DNA of 64,000 nucleotides from NCBI RefSeq assembly GCF_007754425.1, contig NZ_CP037452.1:6737164-6801163 (forward strand). Reading direction: 5' to 3'. Of this stretch, positions 9,936-19,147 are shown in pieces; within the stretch, counting starts at the first letter, position 1; every line of letters begins with the position of its first letter. Origin of the DNA: Gimesia fumaroli. Lineage in GTDB: Bacteria > Planctomycetota > Planctomycetia > Planctomycetales > Planctomycetaceae. Below the pieces are notes generated by a model that was not told the origin of the DNA, searched no databases, and worked only from the letters and a program-made list of their open reading frames with translations. The translations under genes were made by a program, and so were the position numbers.

Positions 9936-9950
9936 GCTTGGCAAGGTGGG

Positions 9951-9966
9951 TGTTCCACGTGAAACA
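9951..9966. promoter_or_regulatory. parS: parS-like centromere site 1
   Basis: TGTTCCACGTGAAACA differs at one base from the widely conserved bacterial parS consensus TGTTTCACGTGAAACA. The palindrome extends outward as GGGTGTT/AACACCC. It lies 378 bp upstream of parB, the usual placement for ParB nucleation sites near the origin. Confidence 0.85.
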
Positions 9967-10099
9967 CCCATTGAAGTCAATTCAGGAAACACGATTGCCA
10001 GCCAACCCATTGGTGTGATTGAATCAATCTGATCTGAGAAAGAAAACCGACAGCGAACCAGTGAGGCTGTACCGCACAAAGCAGTCTTGGCAAGGTAGG

Positions 10100-10115
10100 T
10101 GTTCCACGTGAAACA
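10100..10115. promoter_or_regulatory. parS: parS-like centromere site 2
   Basis: This is the same 16-bp sequence as site 1, in the second copy of the duplicated segment, 229 bp before the parB start. Two identical sites 149 bp apart would allow cooperative ParB loading. Confidence 0.85.
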
Positions 10116-10343
10116 CCCATTGAAGTTAATTCAGGCGACGCGATTGCCGGCCCGATTCTGTCTCTTGCCTGTAGCTGGTGAGAGAACAGTGGCAGCGCAC
10201 CCCTGTCGCACGCTACCCACTTCGCGTCCGTTCGACGCGCTCCATAAAATCCTCTTGCCTCAAATGACGAATCGAAATAGAATCCCCGCGCCTCGTGTCA
10301 TACTCTATTTTGTCAGGCAGTTTCATTGTGAGAAAAAAACGTT

Positions 10344-11330
10344 ATGGAAGATCAAAATCAAAACCCAACCGACAACCCCGCTGAACAATCAGAAACCCCA
10401 GGTGCACCTCGCCGTCGATTAGGGCGCGGTCTGAATGCACTACTAGGCCGGGGTGGTGAGGAGTCGGATTCAGATAATCAGGAAGCGGGTGCGACCGGCG
10501 AAGCGACCGAAGCATTCGTGCCAGCGGAACAGGATCAGATCGACGTCGACCTGATCGAACGAAATCCCTACCAGCCTCGTCAGGATTTCGAAGCGGATTC
10601 GCTGAAGGAACTGGAAGGCAGTATTCGCCAGCATGGCGTTCTGCAACCGTTGCTGGTACGTCCTTTTGACGGAGCCTACCAGTTGATCGCCGGAGAGCGG
10701 CGGTTGAAGGCGGCCCGTGAAGCTGGTTTGAAAACCGTTCCCTGCCGCGTGCTGAATCTGGAAGAACGTCAGGTTTGTGAAGTCGCGATCGAGGAGAATC
10801 TCAAACGTAAAGACCTGAATGTTCTGGAAAAGGCGCAGGCTTTCAAGAACTACCTGAGTCAGTTTGACAGTACGATTGAGCAACTGGCCCAACGGCTCAG
10901 CCTCGACCGTTCGACCGTCAATAATATGATCCGTCTGCTCGATCTGGCCGAACCGGTCAAGCAGGCCCTGCATGCGGAAAAAATTTCTGCCGGTCACGCA
11001 CGCACCCTGTTGAGTCTGGACGAGCAACGTCAGATCTCAATGTGCGAGCAGATCCAGTCGGAGTCACTCTCCGTTCGCAAGACTGAAGCGGAAGTCCGTA
11101 AGATTCTGAAAGGGGAAGCAGACACCGTTCCCTTTGAGAGTACGAAGAAGACCACAGAGACGCCGCAGATGACCAACCATCTGGTGGACCTGCAGCAACA
11201 GCTCCGCGAGATCCTGGGAGCCCAAGTCGAGATCAAACTCAAGACCGATCACTCGGGACAGATTCTGATCCCCTTTGATTCGAATGAAACCTTTGAGCGG
11301 ATCACCGGAGTGCTACGGAAGTCTGCCTGA
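10344..11330 (+). CDS. parB: Chromosome-partitioning protein ParB
   Basis: ParB is a CTP-dependent DNA clamp that loads at parS and, with the ATPase ParA, segregates the chromosome origin. The 328-aa protein shows the N-terminal ParA-contact motif RRRLGRGLNALLG (about 25-37) and the ParB/Srx CTPase domain with GERRLKAA and ENLKRKDLN. A helix-turn-helix follows (IEQLAQRLSLDRSTVNNMIRL), then a C-terminal dimerisation region. No parA is adjacent: the upstream gene is a glycosyltransferase, so parA is elsewhere or further upstream. Two parS sites lie directly upstream. The start ATG 10344 lacks a strong ribosome binding site. Confidence 0.97.
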   Translation: MEDQNQNPTDNPAEQSETPGAPRRRLGRGLNALLGRGGEESDSDNQEAGATGEATEAFVPAEQDQIDVDLIERNPYQPRQDFEADSLKELEGSIRQHGVLQPLLVRPFDGAYQLIAGERRLKAAREAGLKTVPCRVLNLEERQVCEVAIEENLKRKDLNVLEKAQAFKNYLSQFDSTIEQLAQRLSLDRSTVNNMIRLLDLAEPVKQALHAEKISAGHARTLLSLDEQRQISMCEQIQSESLSVRKTEAEVRKILKGEADTVPFESTKKTTETPQMTNHLVDLQQQLREILGAQVEIKLKTDHSGQILIPFDSNETFERITGVLRKSA

Positions 11331-11361
11331 GGCGAATACCGAACCCAAAAAGAAATCAGCG

Positions 11362-11404
11362 GCGAACCCGAAATGCATCACTTGCTTTTCGGGTTTGCTT
11401 TTTG
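11362..11404. terminator. Rho-independent terminator between convergent genes
   Basis: The stem GCGAACCCGAAA/TTTTCGGGTTTGC is followed by a T-rich tract on the plus strand and serves parB. Its right half encodes the last residues of the convergent cytochrome gene. Confidence 0.7.
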
Positions 11405-13564
11405 CTCCAGATTCAATTTGATCTGCCGGAACGTCGGATTGCCTGGCTGCAACTGCAGCAGCAGATCGACCGACTCCAAAGCCTGTTTCCAGCCCTGCTG
11501 TTTCTCGTAGAGCAGTGTGAGCATCAAGCGGAAGTCGGCAGACTGCGGTTCCAGTTCACAGGCTTTCTTGAGTGTCGTCACCGCTTCGTCTTCCCGCCCC
11601 AGCAGATAGTAGAGCAGTCCCAGACGATATTGCAGCAGCGCATTCTCGGGAAGCAGTTTGGCATCACGGGCCAGGAGCTCAGCTTCTTTGCTCCGCAGCT
11701 CTCTGGCTTCTTCCGTCCGTCCCTGCTGTTCGAGAAGCTGTGCCAGGTTCGATCGCGGACCAGCGACCGCGGGGGCGAGCTTGATTGCGGTCCGGAATTC
11801 CTGTTCTGCTTTTTTGAGATCCCCCTGATTCGCATAGAGAATTCCCAGACTCATGTGGGAGCCAGTCTGGTCACCGTCCGCCATTAAACCTGCCTTGTAT
11901 TCTTCCAGCGCGTTTTTCAGGTTCCGCTGGTTCTGTTTGGTGTCCGGCAGAATCGGGAGCGACGAAAGAATGCGCGCGACCTCGGTTCTGACACCCCGCG
12001 AGGAATCGGTCAGTCCCTTGGCCAAGAGCTTGCCGATATCGTTAGCTTCCTCCCGGGAACTGGGACTCCAGCCTTCAAACCCACGCAGGGCGGCCAGACG
12101 AACGAGTTCTTCTTTTGACTTCAAAGATCGCTCGACAACCTTTCGGCTCTCGGGATTATTGTAGCGGGTGGCCAATAACGAAACCGCGGTGGCACGAACA
12201 ACCGGCCCGACTTCTTTTTCCCGTGTCAGTTTGATGAGAGCACGTTCGGCTTCCGGTTTCCCTGCACGGCCCGCTGCCAGGATTTCACCGTAGTGGGGAT
12301 CATCGCGCCGCTTGGTGCCGTACCATTTATCGACGGCCTTCGCCGCCCATTCAGGAGTTTCATCAGCTTTGGTGTGACATTGATTACAGGCATTGGGAGT
12401 CCCCAGCTTAACGGTCAGATCGGGACGCGGAATCCGTAAGCTGTGATCCCGCCTTGGGTCGACCACCATGTAGGTCTTGGAAGGCATATGACACTCGACG
12501 CAAGACGCCCCCGTGCTGCCCACCTTATGGTGGTGGTGACTGGGCACGTCATACTTGGCTTCGAGGTGACATTGAGTACAAAGTTTGTTGCCGGGAAATT
12601 TGAGTTTCAGGGAATGGGGGTCGTGGCAGTCAGTGCAGCGGACCCCTTTGCGATACATCTTACTTTGCGTGAACGATCCGAAGACATACACCTCTTCGTT
12701 GATCTGCCCATCCGGATGATACAGATGGTCTTCGAGCAGCGAGAGTGCATAGTGATCGTGAAACCGATCGAGGGGAGTATGTCCGGGGGCGACGTGCCTG
12801 CGATGCGAATGACAGGGAGCACAACTCTCAAGTTGCGCGGTCGCATCTTTTCCTTTGAGTTTGGCCAGTCCATATCCATAGTGACGATCCCAGAACAGGG
12901 AACGGGAGTTGGCCAGCTTCACGTGAATCGAACCAGGACCGTGACAGGCTTCACAACTGACCCGCATTTCGGAAAACGAAAAGTTGTGTGTGTCAGAAGC
13001 AACGTCATAATTTTTGGACCAGTTCGTGGTGTGGCATTCGGCACACATGTGATTCCAGTTCTGAGCAGAACCGCTCCAGTGTAACGGATCATCTGGGCCA
13101 AACGGTTCGTCGGGGCTGGCGTAGTACCAGCGTTTCTGTTCCGTGTCCCAGGTAACCGGTAAGACCTGAATTTTGCCGCGTCCCAGATCCGCCAGATATT
13201 GCTGTAGTGGATGGACGCCGATCACGTACTTGACTTCAAACCGGTCTCGCTTGCCGTCCGGCCCCTGTGTGGTGACAAAATATTTGTCGTCTTGACGGGT
13301 CATGGTAGACGTGATGCCGAAGTGTTCCAGTTCGGTATCGTTGAAATCACCCAGCACAAATTCGGGAGTGGCCGGGTTCATCGCCAGATCGTGATCGGAT
13401 TTTTTCCAGAGTGCGGCTTCTTTCTGATGGCATTCAAAACAGGTTTGACGACCGACGTAGGTTGCCTGCTCACCCTCGGGAAGACCAGACCACCAGTCAA
13501 TGGCTAAGCCAATCGATGTGATACTCAGGAATATGATGACGCCGTAAATCCATCGTTTCTTCAT
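11378..13564 (-). CDS. Octaheme c-type cytochrome with HEAT-like and TPR repeats
   Basis: The 728-aa protein begins with a membrane anchor or signal (residues 5-22). It carries eight CXXCH heme-attachment motifs at about 42, 174, 204, 248, 310, 329, 355 and 393. The N-terminal half resembles cytochrome c554/NrfA-like multiheme proteins and would lie outside the cytoplasmic membrane carrying electrons. No NrfA-type CXXCK is present. Residues 420-560 form HEAT-like repeats and residues 565-720 contain four TPR units, for protein contacts. This cytochrome-TPR architecture recurs in planctomycetes and Acidobacteria. The redox partner is unknown; the neighbouring genes do not belong to an electron-transport chain. 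Confidence 0.88.
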   Translation of the reverse strand: MKKRWIYGVIIFLSITSIGLAIDWWSGLPEGEQATYVGRQTCFECHQKEAALWKKSDHDLAMNPATPEFVLGDFNDTELEHFGITSTMTRQDDKYFVTTQGPDGKRDRFEVKYVIGVHPLQQYLADLGRGKIQVLPVTWDTEQKRWYYASPDEPFGPDDPLHWSGSAQNWNHMCAECHTTNWSKNYDVASDTHNFSFSEMRVSCEACHGPGSIHVKLANSRSLFWDRHYGYGLAKLKGKDATAQLESCAPCHSHRRHVAPGHTPLDRFHDHYALSLLEDHLYHPDGQINEEVYVFGSFTQSKMYRKGVRCTDCHDPHSLKLKFPGNKLCTQCHLEAKYDVPSHHHHKVGSTGASCVECHMPSKTYMVVDPRRDHSLRIPRPDLTVKLGTPNACNQCHTKADETPEWAAKAVDKWYGTKRRDDPHYGEILAAGRAGKPEAERALIKLTREKEVGPVVRATAVSLLATRYNNPESRKVVERSLKSKEELVRLAALRGFEGWSPSSREEANDIGKLLAKGLTDSSRGVRTEVARILSSLPILPDTKQNQRNLKNALEEYKAGLMADGDQTGSHMSLGILYANQGDLKKAEQEFRTAIKLAPAVAGPRSNLAQLLEQQGRTEEARELRSKEAELLARDAKLLPENALLQYRLGLLYYLLGREDEAVTTLKKACELEPQSADFRLMLTLLYEKQQGWKQALESVDLLLQLQPGNPTFRQIKLNLEQKANPKSK

Positions 13565-13790
13565 CGCGCTAATGCTTTGTCTGTCTATCTCTGGAGGTCT
13601 GTCTGGTTGAATTCGAAGGTCTCGTTTCGCGGATCGCAGGCAAGTCTCCGTAATCGAATTTCCTTCCGATCGCGGAGATCACTCGGCGAAAGTACAGCTC
13701 ACTCTACTCAATCTGGAGAATGTGTATTTCGTTACTTCTGTCATACACAATTTTCGAGAAGTGTGAAAGCAACCAGACCAGGAAACAGGA

Positions 13791-15143
13791 TCAGACTTCA
13801 TGGGTGGTTTCTTCCGGTACAACACCTTCAGGCACCGGCTGCTCTTCGCCTTTCACTTTCAACTCAGTCTCATCACTCAATTTCAGGAGAGGCAAGAACC
13901 GTCGCGCAATACGCGTCTCGACAGTGACACGAGAGTCATCGTTCGAATATTCGCGGGACAAAATCAACGAATGATCTTCCAGCTGCGACAGCAACTTTCC
14001 ATTTCCAACGGGCGTTTCGACTTCAATGATCACATATCCGGAAGCCAGACGGTCAATCACCGCTTGAGACAGACGGTCCAGTCCCTCGCCTGAAACCGCA
14101 CTCACACTGATCGCGTTTTCATATTTCAGACGTAACACATCGAGCTTCGATCTGTCTTCAACTTTGTCTGTTTTGTTGAATACCAGAATCGCATTTTTGT
14201 AATCGATCCCGATTTCATCCAGAACTTTATTGACCGTTTTGATATGGTGTTCCACTTCCGGATTACTGGAGTCGACCACGTGCAATAACAGGTCTGCCTG
14301 TCTCGCTTCTTCCAGAGTCGATTTAAATGAAGCGACTAGATGGTGTGGCAGGTCGCGAACAAAACCAACTGTATCGCTGAGCAAGATTTCTCCCCAATGC
14401 GGAAGCTCCCAACGTCGGGTGCGAGTATCCAGCGTGGCGAATAATTTGTCAGCGATATAGACGTCCGCGCCCGTGAGCGCATTCATCAGTGTGCTCTTAC
14501 CCGCGTTTGTGTATCCCACAAGCGAGACGGTCAGATGCTGAAATCGATGAGACACCGTCCGCTCGCGGCGGCGTTCCACTTCCGATAGTTTTCGCTTCAG
14601 TTCGGCGACCCGTTTATCTAACAGTCGACGGTCGGTTTCCAGCTGCTTTTCACCAGGACCACGGCCCGCGCCGACGCCCCCTTCGATGCGTTCCAAGTGA
14701 GTCCACAGACGCTTCAACCGAGGTCGGAAGTAAAGTAGCTGAGCCAACTCGACCTGCAACTTGGCTTCGTAGGTTTTGGCGTGGGTGGCAAAGATATCCA
14801 GAATCAGTTCACTGCGATCCACAATGACGGTCCCGGTCTCTTCTTCAATATTCCTCCCCTGCGAAGGAGAAAGATTATTATCAAAAACGATGAGCTCAGC
14901 ATCGACGTGCTTCACCATCTGCTTGAGTTCTTCGAGCTTGCCTTTCCCAAGGCAGGTGGCCGGGTGAGGATTCTCTCGATTCTGGACGAGAGTGCCGACA
15001 ACTTTGACGCCAGCCGTCTCGACGAGTCCTTTTAACTCATCGAGTGCCTGATCTTTTTCTATGTGGTTGGAAGGGGAAATCACAGAGACCAGAATGGCTC
15101 GTTTTGCTTTGACTTGTAGTTCTTCTCGTTTTGGATCCGCCAA
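13791..15143 (-). CDS. hflX: GTPase HflX
   Basis: HflX is a ribosome-associated GTPase that splits stalled ribosomes. The 450-aa product has the glycine-rich HflX N-terminal domain, GAGRGPGEKQLE, and then the G domain: G1 GYTNAGKST, G3 DTVGF, G4 NKTD and G5 SAVSG. An Arg/Glu-rich coiled region links the two. The in-frame codon at the 5' end is TTG 15143; a TGA lies three codons upstream, so the gene cannot extend further. No clear ribosome binding site precedes it, so a downstream start is possible. Confidence 0.95.
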   Translation of the reverse strand: MADPKREELQVKAKRAILVSVISPSNHIEKDQALDELKGLVETAGVKVVGTLVQNRENPHPATCLGKGKLEELKQMVKHVDAELIVFDNNLSPSQGRNIEEETGTVIVDRSELILDIFATHAKTYEAKLQVELAQLLYFRPRLKRLWTHLERIEGGVGAGRGPGEKQLETDRRLLDKRVAELKRKLSEVERRRERTVSHRFQHLTVSLVGYTNAGKSTLMNALTGADVYIADKLFATLDTRTRRWELPHWGEILLSDTVGFVRDLPHHLVASFKSTLEEARQADLLLHVVDSSNPEVEHHIKTVNKVLDEIGIDYKNAILVFNKTDKVEDRSKLDVLRLKYENAISVSAVSGEGLDRLSQAVIDRLASGYVIIEVETPVGNGKLLSQLEDHSLILSREYSNDDSRVTVETRIARRFLPLLKLSDETELKVKGEEQPVPEGVVPEETTHEV

Positions 15144-15357
15144 GGAGGTTCAACCTTATCTATTTAATAGGGGGAGAATAAAAAGGGGACCAGCTTTCTG
15201 TCCCTGCTCCTACTCTCCATTTTAACAGGTTCTCCAGGGGAGAATAGGCTATTTATCTCTCCAGACACCAATTCGTGGTGGTAAGTTCAGGTTACACCTT
15301 GTTTTGTCGAAACGGTGATCTGCTCAGACTTGAGAAGCAGGGAGAAGATACAAATGT

Positions 15358-17259
15358 TTAAGAGGGCGTTTTCATTAAAACAACATCCAATGCGTCTGCG
15401 CGAGTACAGGCTTCCCAGTATTTTTTAAATTCCGGGTACTGATCTTCGAAGACGATGCCCCCGAGATGATCGACTTCGCGCTGACAGATTAGCTGCGAAT
15501 TCTCTACAAAGACCGTCGCCTGATAGCGGCCCCAGGCGCACTCAAGCTTGTGCTCGTAAGGCAACCCATACCCCTGATAGCCGGCGGGGATTTTTATTTT
15601 GTGAGTGTCGGAGAAGCGAATAGGATTGGGAGTCTGTAACGCAGAAGTTCTTTTTTGAACATTGACGATGCCCACAGTATGCATCGAGCCAATCCAGGGA
15701 ATGCGAAATAAAATGATCTCATCAATCTGTCGCGACCATTGATCCAGAGTCGTCTGATAACAGTAGCTGACATCGCGCGCAATGTCCTTTAGATTGAGAA
15801 ACCGCGGCGATTCAATCCGGGCGCCGGTCAAGTGTGAGGCGAGTTCTTTTTCCAGCATCATCACCGTCGACTCTTGATTGCGATACATATATTTCAAACG
15901 GAACTCCATTGCCGCATCACCGGATGTTGTCACTTCCGCCTTGAATTGATAACTGCAGTCCTCCGATAACAGACCTTCACAAGAGCGACTGATTTGCTGA
16001 CCCTGGGGGCCCTCTTCAGGAATCGTTGTCAGCTCGCCTCCTTCAGAATCCAGGAGTAGCGCCTGGGTCCCCTGATCGTTGTAGGGAAGATCTTTAAACG
16101 TAACGGGGCCCCCGGCGGGATCCAACCAGAGCCGCTCTCCCTGTTCTAAGGTCACACAGACAATCGCATGATCAAAGCGCGCTCCCGGCAGAAACGAAAC
16201 CGTGCCATTCATCCGCGTCAACAAAATCGCAATCGCCGCTTCGATTTTGAGATGCCTGAGCATGGAAACCATCAGCGAAGATTTGTCTTTACAGTCGCCG
16301 CGCATGTCCTCCAGCATCGATCCCATTTCACGAGTTTTCTCCAGGTTCAATTCGTTGGGGTGCCTGCCGTAACGTACATCTTCAGAACTGTATTTATAAA
16401 TGGAATAGATTTTATCCTCTGTGGTTTGATCTTCACTGGTGAGTTCCTCTGCCAGTTTTTGAATCTGGGGAGGTGTCCTGACAGGAGGCTCCAGGTCTTT
16501 CATGTAGAATTTTGTGATCGGGCTCCAGGAGGAAAGTGTGGTGATATCAATCCAGGGAAGTACGTCGCGCGGGTGAGGTGTGCCATCATCGGTTTCATAA
16601 CCGGGGATGTCGTGCAGATCCCACTGGTAGACTTGGTAGCTTCCCTGTTTCCATGTGCGCGGCTCTTTATCTGAACGATGTAATTGGTATTCCAATGCAA
16701 ACGGTTCGGCAACCGCGACGGTATACCGCAGTCGACGGCAGGGGATTGCGAACTGAATATATTCCTGTCCCCACATGCAGGCCGCGATGCGATCGGGAAC
16801 AAAGAAGTCCTGCTGTTCCTCAAGTTCGACAGTCACGCCGGGGCGGAGCGGATAAAAGTTGAGAGCAATCTGCCCGTAGGGTTGGATCACTTTCTTCGCT
16901 TTCTTCACACTGCCATCAGGCTGATATACTTTCGCGGTCTGAATTTTATGCAGCGATGTATTTCGATCATAAAAGCGATAGACTTCATCCCACTGCGCCA
17001 GCGATTCGTTCGCATAAAGTTTGGTCACATTATGCGCACGTCTGGTAATCGTTCCATCGCGATGCAGAACTGCCGTCGCATCAGAGAGCAGAATAAATTC
17101 TCCCCAGTGTTGTAATTCGTCGTCTGAGATATCGGGAATACAAACTTTGTCTGATGATATCCGTGGCGCAAAAGAAGAGGTCTTTCGCGCCATCTTAAAG
17201 CGGGTTCGCCAAAGCTTCCGTTTTGGTTTTACGGTTCCGTCTTTGCTGGTTTGATTCAA
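15358..17259 (-). CDS. DUF3857/transglutaminase-like protein
   Basis: The 633-aa product has the two-domain layout of DUF3857 proteins. A beta-rich N-terminal domain (about 50-270) is followed by a transglutaminase-like papain-fold domain (about 275-400) and a C-terminal beta domain. The likely Cys-His-Asp triad is visible in GDCKDKSSLM, FDHAIV and LDPAGG. Such proteins are usually exported and may cleave or cross-link peptides, but substrates are unknown. No signal peptide is clear from the TTG start at 17259, and the first ATG is at residue 23, so the true start is uncertain. Confidence 0.8.
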   Translation of the reverse strand: MNQTSKDGTVKPKRKLWRTRFKMARKTSSFAPRISSDKVCIPDISDDELQHWGEFILLSDATAVLHRDGTITRRAHNVTKLYANESLAQWDEVYRFYDRNTSLHKIQTAKVYQPDGSVKKAKKVIQPYGQIALNFYPLRPGVTVELEEQQDFFVPDRIAACMWGQEYIQFAIPCRRLRYTVAVAEPFALEYQLHRSDKEPRTWKQGSYQVYQWDLHDIPGYETDDGTPHPRDVLPWIDITTLSSWSPITKFYMKDLEPPVRTPPQIQKLAEELTSEDQTTEDKIYSIYKYSSEDVRYGRHPNELNLEKTREMGSMLEDMRGDCKDKSSLMVSMLRHLKIEAAIAILLTRMNGTVSFLPGARFDHAIVCVTLEQGERLWLDPAGGPVTFKDLPYNDQGTQALLLDSEGGELTTIPEEGPQGQQISRSCEGLLSEDCSYQFKAEVTTSGDAAMEFRLKYMYRNQESTVMMLEKELASHLTGARIESPRFLNLKDIARDVSYCYQTTLDQWSRQIDEIILFRIPWIGSMHTVGIVNVQKRTSALQTPNPIRFSDTHKIKIPAGYQGYGLPYEHKLECAWGRYQATVFVENSQLICQREVDHLGGIVFEDQYPEFKKYWEACTRADALDVVLMKTPS

Positions 17260-17437
17260 TGCAGGAACTCTTTCAATCTATTGAAAGTCAACAGGTAGGC
17301 TGAATCGTATTGTAGCGTGGATTCAAACCAGAGTTCCAGTACAAGCCTCAGGAATGTGCCCTAATGTATATGTTGTAAAGTCAGATCATACAGGCACTTG
17401 GAATGCGAGAATTCGAATTTGAGAGAGGTAGAAATAG

Positions 17438-17467
17438 AAGAAGCGATCGAAATCACGATCGCTTCTT
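17438..17467. terminator. Terminator-like hairpin
   Basis: The perfect 10-bp stem GAAGCGATCG/CGATCGCTTC has a 6-base loop and AAGAA/TTCTT flanks. It lies 43 bp after the end of the histone-like gene and probably terminates it. Confidence 0.7.
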
Positions 17468-17509
17468 ACTCGTTATGGCTTGTTGATTTTCAGCAGCTAA
17501 AGAGAGAAA

Positions 17510-17770
17510 TTATTTCTTCTTCTTAGCGGCTTTTTTCTTAGCAGCTTTTTTCTTTGGTGCTGCTTTTTTCTTCACTGCTTTTTTCTTTGCTGCCTTTTTC
17601 TTTGGGGCGGCTTTTTTCTTAGCAGCTTTCTTCTTTGGAGCAGCTTTCTTTTTAGCAGCTTTCTTTTTCACTGCTTTTTTCTTTGGAGCTGCCTTTTTCT
17701 TAGCAGCTTTTTTCTTTGGAGCTGCTTTTTTCTTTGGTGCTGCTTTTTTCTTTGCCTTTTTCTTTGCCAC
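17510..17770 (-). CDS. Lysine/alanine-rich histone H1-like protein
   Basis: The start is GTG 17770, preceded at a good distance by a perfect AAAGGAGG, giving 86 aa (MAKKKAKKKAAPKKK...). Longer in-frame starts lack such a signal. The whole protein is a repeat of KKKAA, KKKAAP and KKKAV units and contains almost nothing but Lys, Ala, Pro and Val, with a calculated very high positive charge. This composition matches the C-terminal tails of eukaryotic H1 and bacterial HctB/AlgP-like nucleoid proteins. It should bind DNA without sequence specificity and help compact the nucleoid. The repetitive DNA makes length variation by slippage likely. Confidence 0.85.
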   Translation of the reverse strand: MAKKKAKKKAAPKKKAAPKKKAAKKKAAPKKKAVKKKAAKKKAAPKKKAAKKKAAPKKKAAKKKAVKKKAAPKKKAAKKKAAKKKK

Positions 17771-18130
17771 CGCAAATCCTCCTTTGAGAGTTAAACGAGG
17801 GCTGCCTTGCCGCTGGCTCCGGGCTATAAGTCGGCAAAGGTCTGCCACAACGAATAAGAATTGAGCTTGTCAACCTTGACAAACCCCGATGTTCGCCCTC
17901 GTTGAAAATGAATGATTTTTCAATCAAATGATTTTTTTAATTGACACTCATTACGCAATAAGGACTTACATCTATTTATTGGCCATCATCGTAAATATTT
18001 CCCAAAATTCTGCAAGCCATTTATTCATTATTTGCGAGTTTTGGGCTTGCTGTAAAGCTTCGCGTACTTTGCGCTTAAAAGCAAAAGTGCGCAGAAAACA
18101 AAATGAGTTTACTCTGACAAACGAAACGAC
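17771..18130. other. AT-rich intergenic region
   Basis: No gene is supported between the histone-like start and the next hairpin. The segment is AT-rich and presumably holds the histone-like promoter. A small imperfect hairpin around 18061-18095 was noticed but not classified. Confidence 0.4.
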
Positions 18131-18190
18131 AAAAAAACAAGAGGTCAATTTAACGCTACTATTGTAGCATTAAAACGACCTCTTGTATTT
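18131..18190 (-). terminator. Long terminator hairpin
   Basis: CAAGAGGTC pairs with GACCTCTTG, and inner GCTAC/GTAGC extends the stem. On the minus strand it is followed by TTGTTTTTTT. It lies downstream of the isomerase-like gene (which ends at 18326) and is its probable terminator. Confidence 0.75.
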
Positions 18191-18325
18191 TAGTTGATTC
18201 AATTTGTCTTTGAGTATCGCGTTTAAAAACAGAGTCGGTTCGTTTTTAAAATGACGCGAAAATGGGGCAAGATTTTTTTTGACGTTTTCGAATTTTTTTT
18301 TGCTTCATCGCTTGATTAGAGGGTT

Positions 18326-19147
18326 TTAGACGCTTTCCCAGACCTCTTTCATGTAACGAAAACTTTCGCGCGCGATATGTTCTGCGCCCGGTTCGTAGTC
18401 AAAAACTTCGACTGAGATCCATCCCTGGTAACCACTTTCCTTCAGCGCTTTGAAGATGGGATGGTAATCAGTATCACCCATTCCTGGTCCCAGGAGGTTG
18501 AGATCATTCACATGGAAGTGTCCCGTCTCTGCGGCATACTTATGAATGAGTTCCGGGATGGATTCTGTTTCTGCTCCCAGCATCGCTTTCACATCCTGGT
18601 GTAATACAAAATTATCGGCTCCCACCATGTCGATCAACTCCATTGCTTCCGCACAGGTGTTTACAAAATCAGTCTCTTTGGTGGTTAATGGTTCCATGCA
18701 GATCCGAACCCCTCGTTCGGCAATCGCAGGCAGAGCGTTTCGGAATACTTCAGCTGCGTTTTCATACGCCTGCGACCGAGACATGCCTTCTTCAATATTC
18801 CGCTGAAATGGCGAGCCAAACACCATTAAATCACCGCCCAGATCCGCACACAGATCTCCCAACTCGACCAGATAATCGGCCGTTTTCTGCCGGACGGCTG
18901 CGTCGGAAGTGGTCAAATGCAGACCCTCGGTTTTTGCCAGAAGCCAGTGCAGGCCAAAGATTTCCAGCCCGTGGCTTTCTGCAGTTTGCTTCAGAGAAGC
19001 ACGCTGGTCCGCGGAAATTGCTGCAGGCCGATCTGCAAATGCAAACGGGGCCAGTTCAATCCCTTTATAGCCAATCTCTGCGATCAGGTTACATTGTTTT
19101 TCCCAGTCCCAGTCAACAAACAATTCCTGACAAATGGCAAACTTCAT
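18326..19147 (-). CDS. Sugar phosphate isomerase/epimerase (xylose-isomerase-like TIM barrel)
   Basis: This 273-aa protein has the AP-endonuclease-2/xylose isomerase-like TIM-barrel fold used by sugar epimerases, hydroxypyruvate isomerases and IolE/IolI. Visible elements are IGYKGIELAP, the metal-site segments CMEPL and LHQDVKAM, GHFHVNDLN, and the final WISVEVFDY. Glu/Asp/His residues at these positions bind the divalent metal. There is no signal peptide. It stands alone between its terminator and the divergent YTV gene, so the substrate cannot be read from the context. Confidence 0.85.
   Translation of the reverse strand: MKFAICQELFVDWDWEKQCNLIAEIGYKGIELAPFAFADRPAAISADQRASLKQTAESHGLEIFGLHWLLAKTEGLHLTTSDAAVRQKTADYLVELGDLCADLGGDLMVFGSPFQRNIEEGMSRSQAYENAAEVFRNALPAIAERGVRICMEPLTTKETDFVNTCAEAMELIDMVGADNFVLHQDVKAMLGAETESIPELIHKYAAETGHFHVNDLNLLGPGMGDTDYHPIFKALKESGYQGWISVEVFDYEPGAEHIARESFRYMKEVWESV

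Larger units (their letters stand above)
9869..10149 (+). repeat. Near-tandem duplication of about 131 bp carrying parS
   Basis: Copy 1 (9869-9999) and copy 2 (10018-10149) start at ATTGAATCA and run to CGATTGCC, offset by 149 bp and about 85% identical by eye. Copy 1 includes the last 67 bp and stop codon of the glycosyltransferase gene. Copy 2 is non-coding and has CAG where copy 1 has the TAG stop. Each copy holds one parS palindrome. Confidence 0.85.

Noticed and set aside
10099-10422. 107-aa open frame beginning in the second parS
   Set aside because: MFHVKH is simply the translation of the parS palindrome; the frame overlaps parB and has no homology.
12920-12935. TTCACGTGAAT inside the cytochrome gene as a parS site
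   Set aside because: 12 of 16 matches in coding sequence; it is probably chance.
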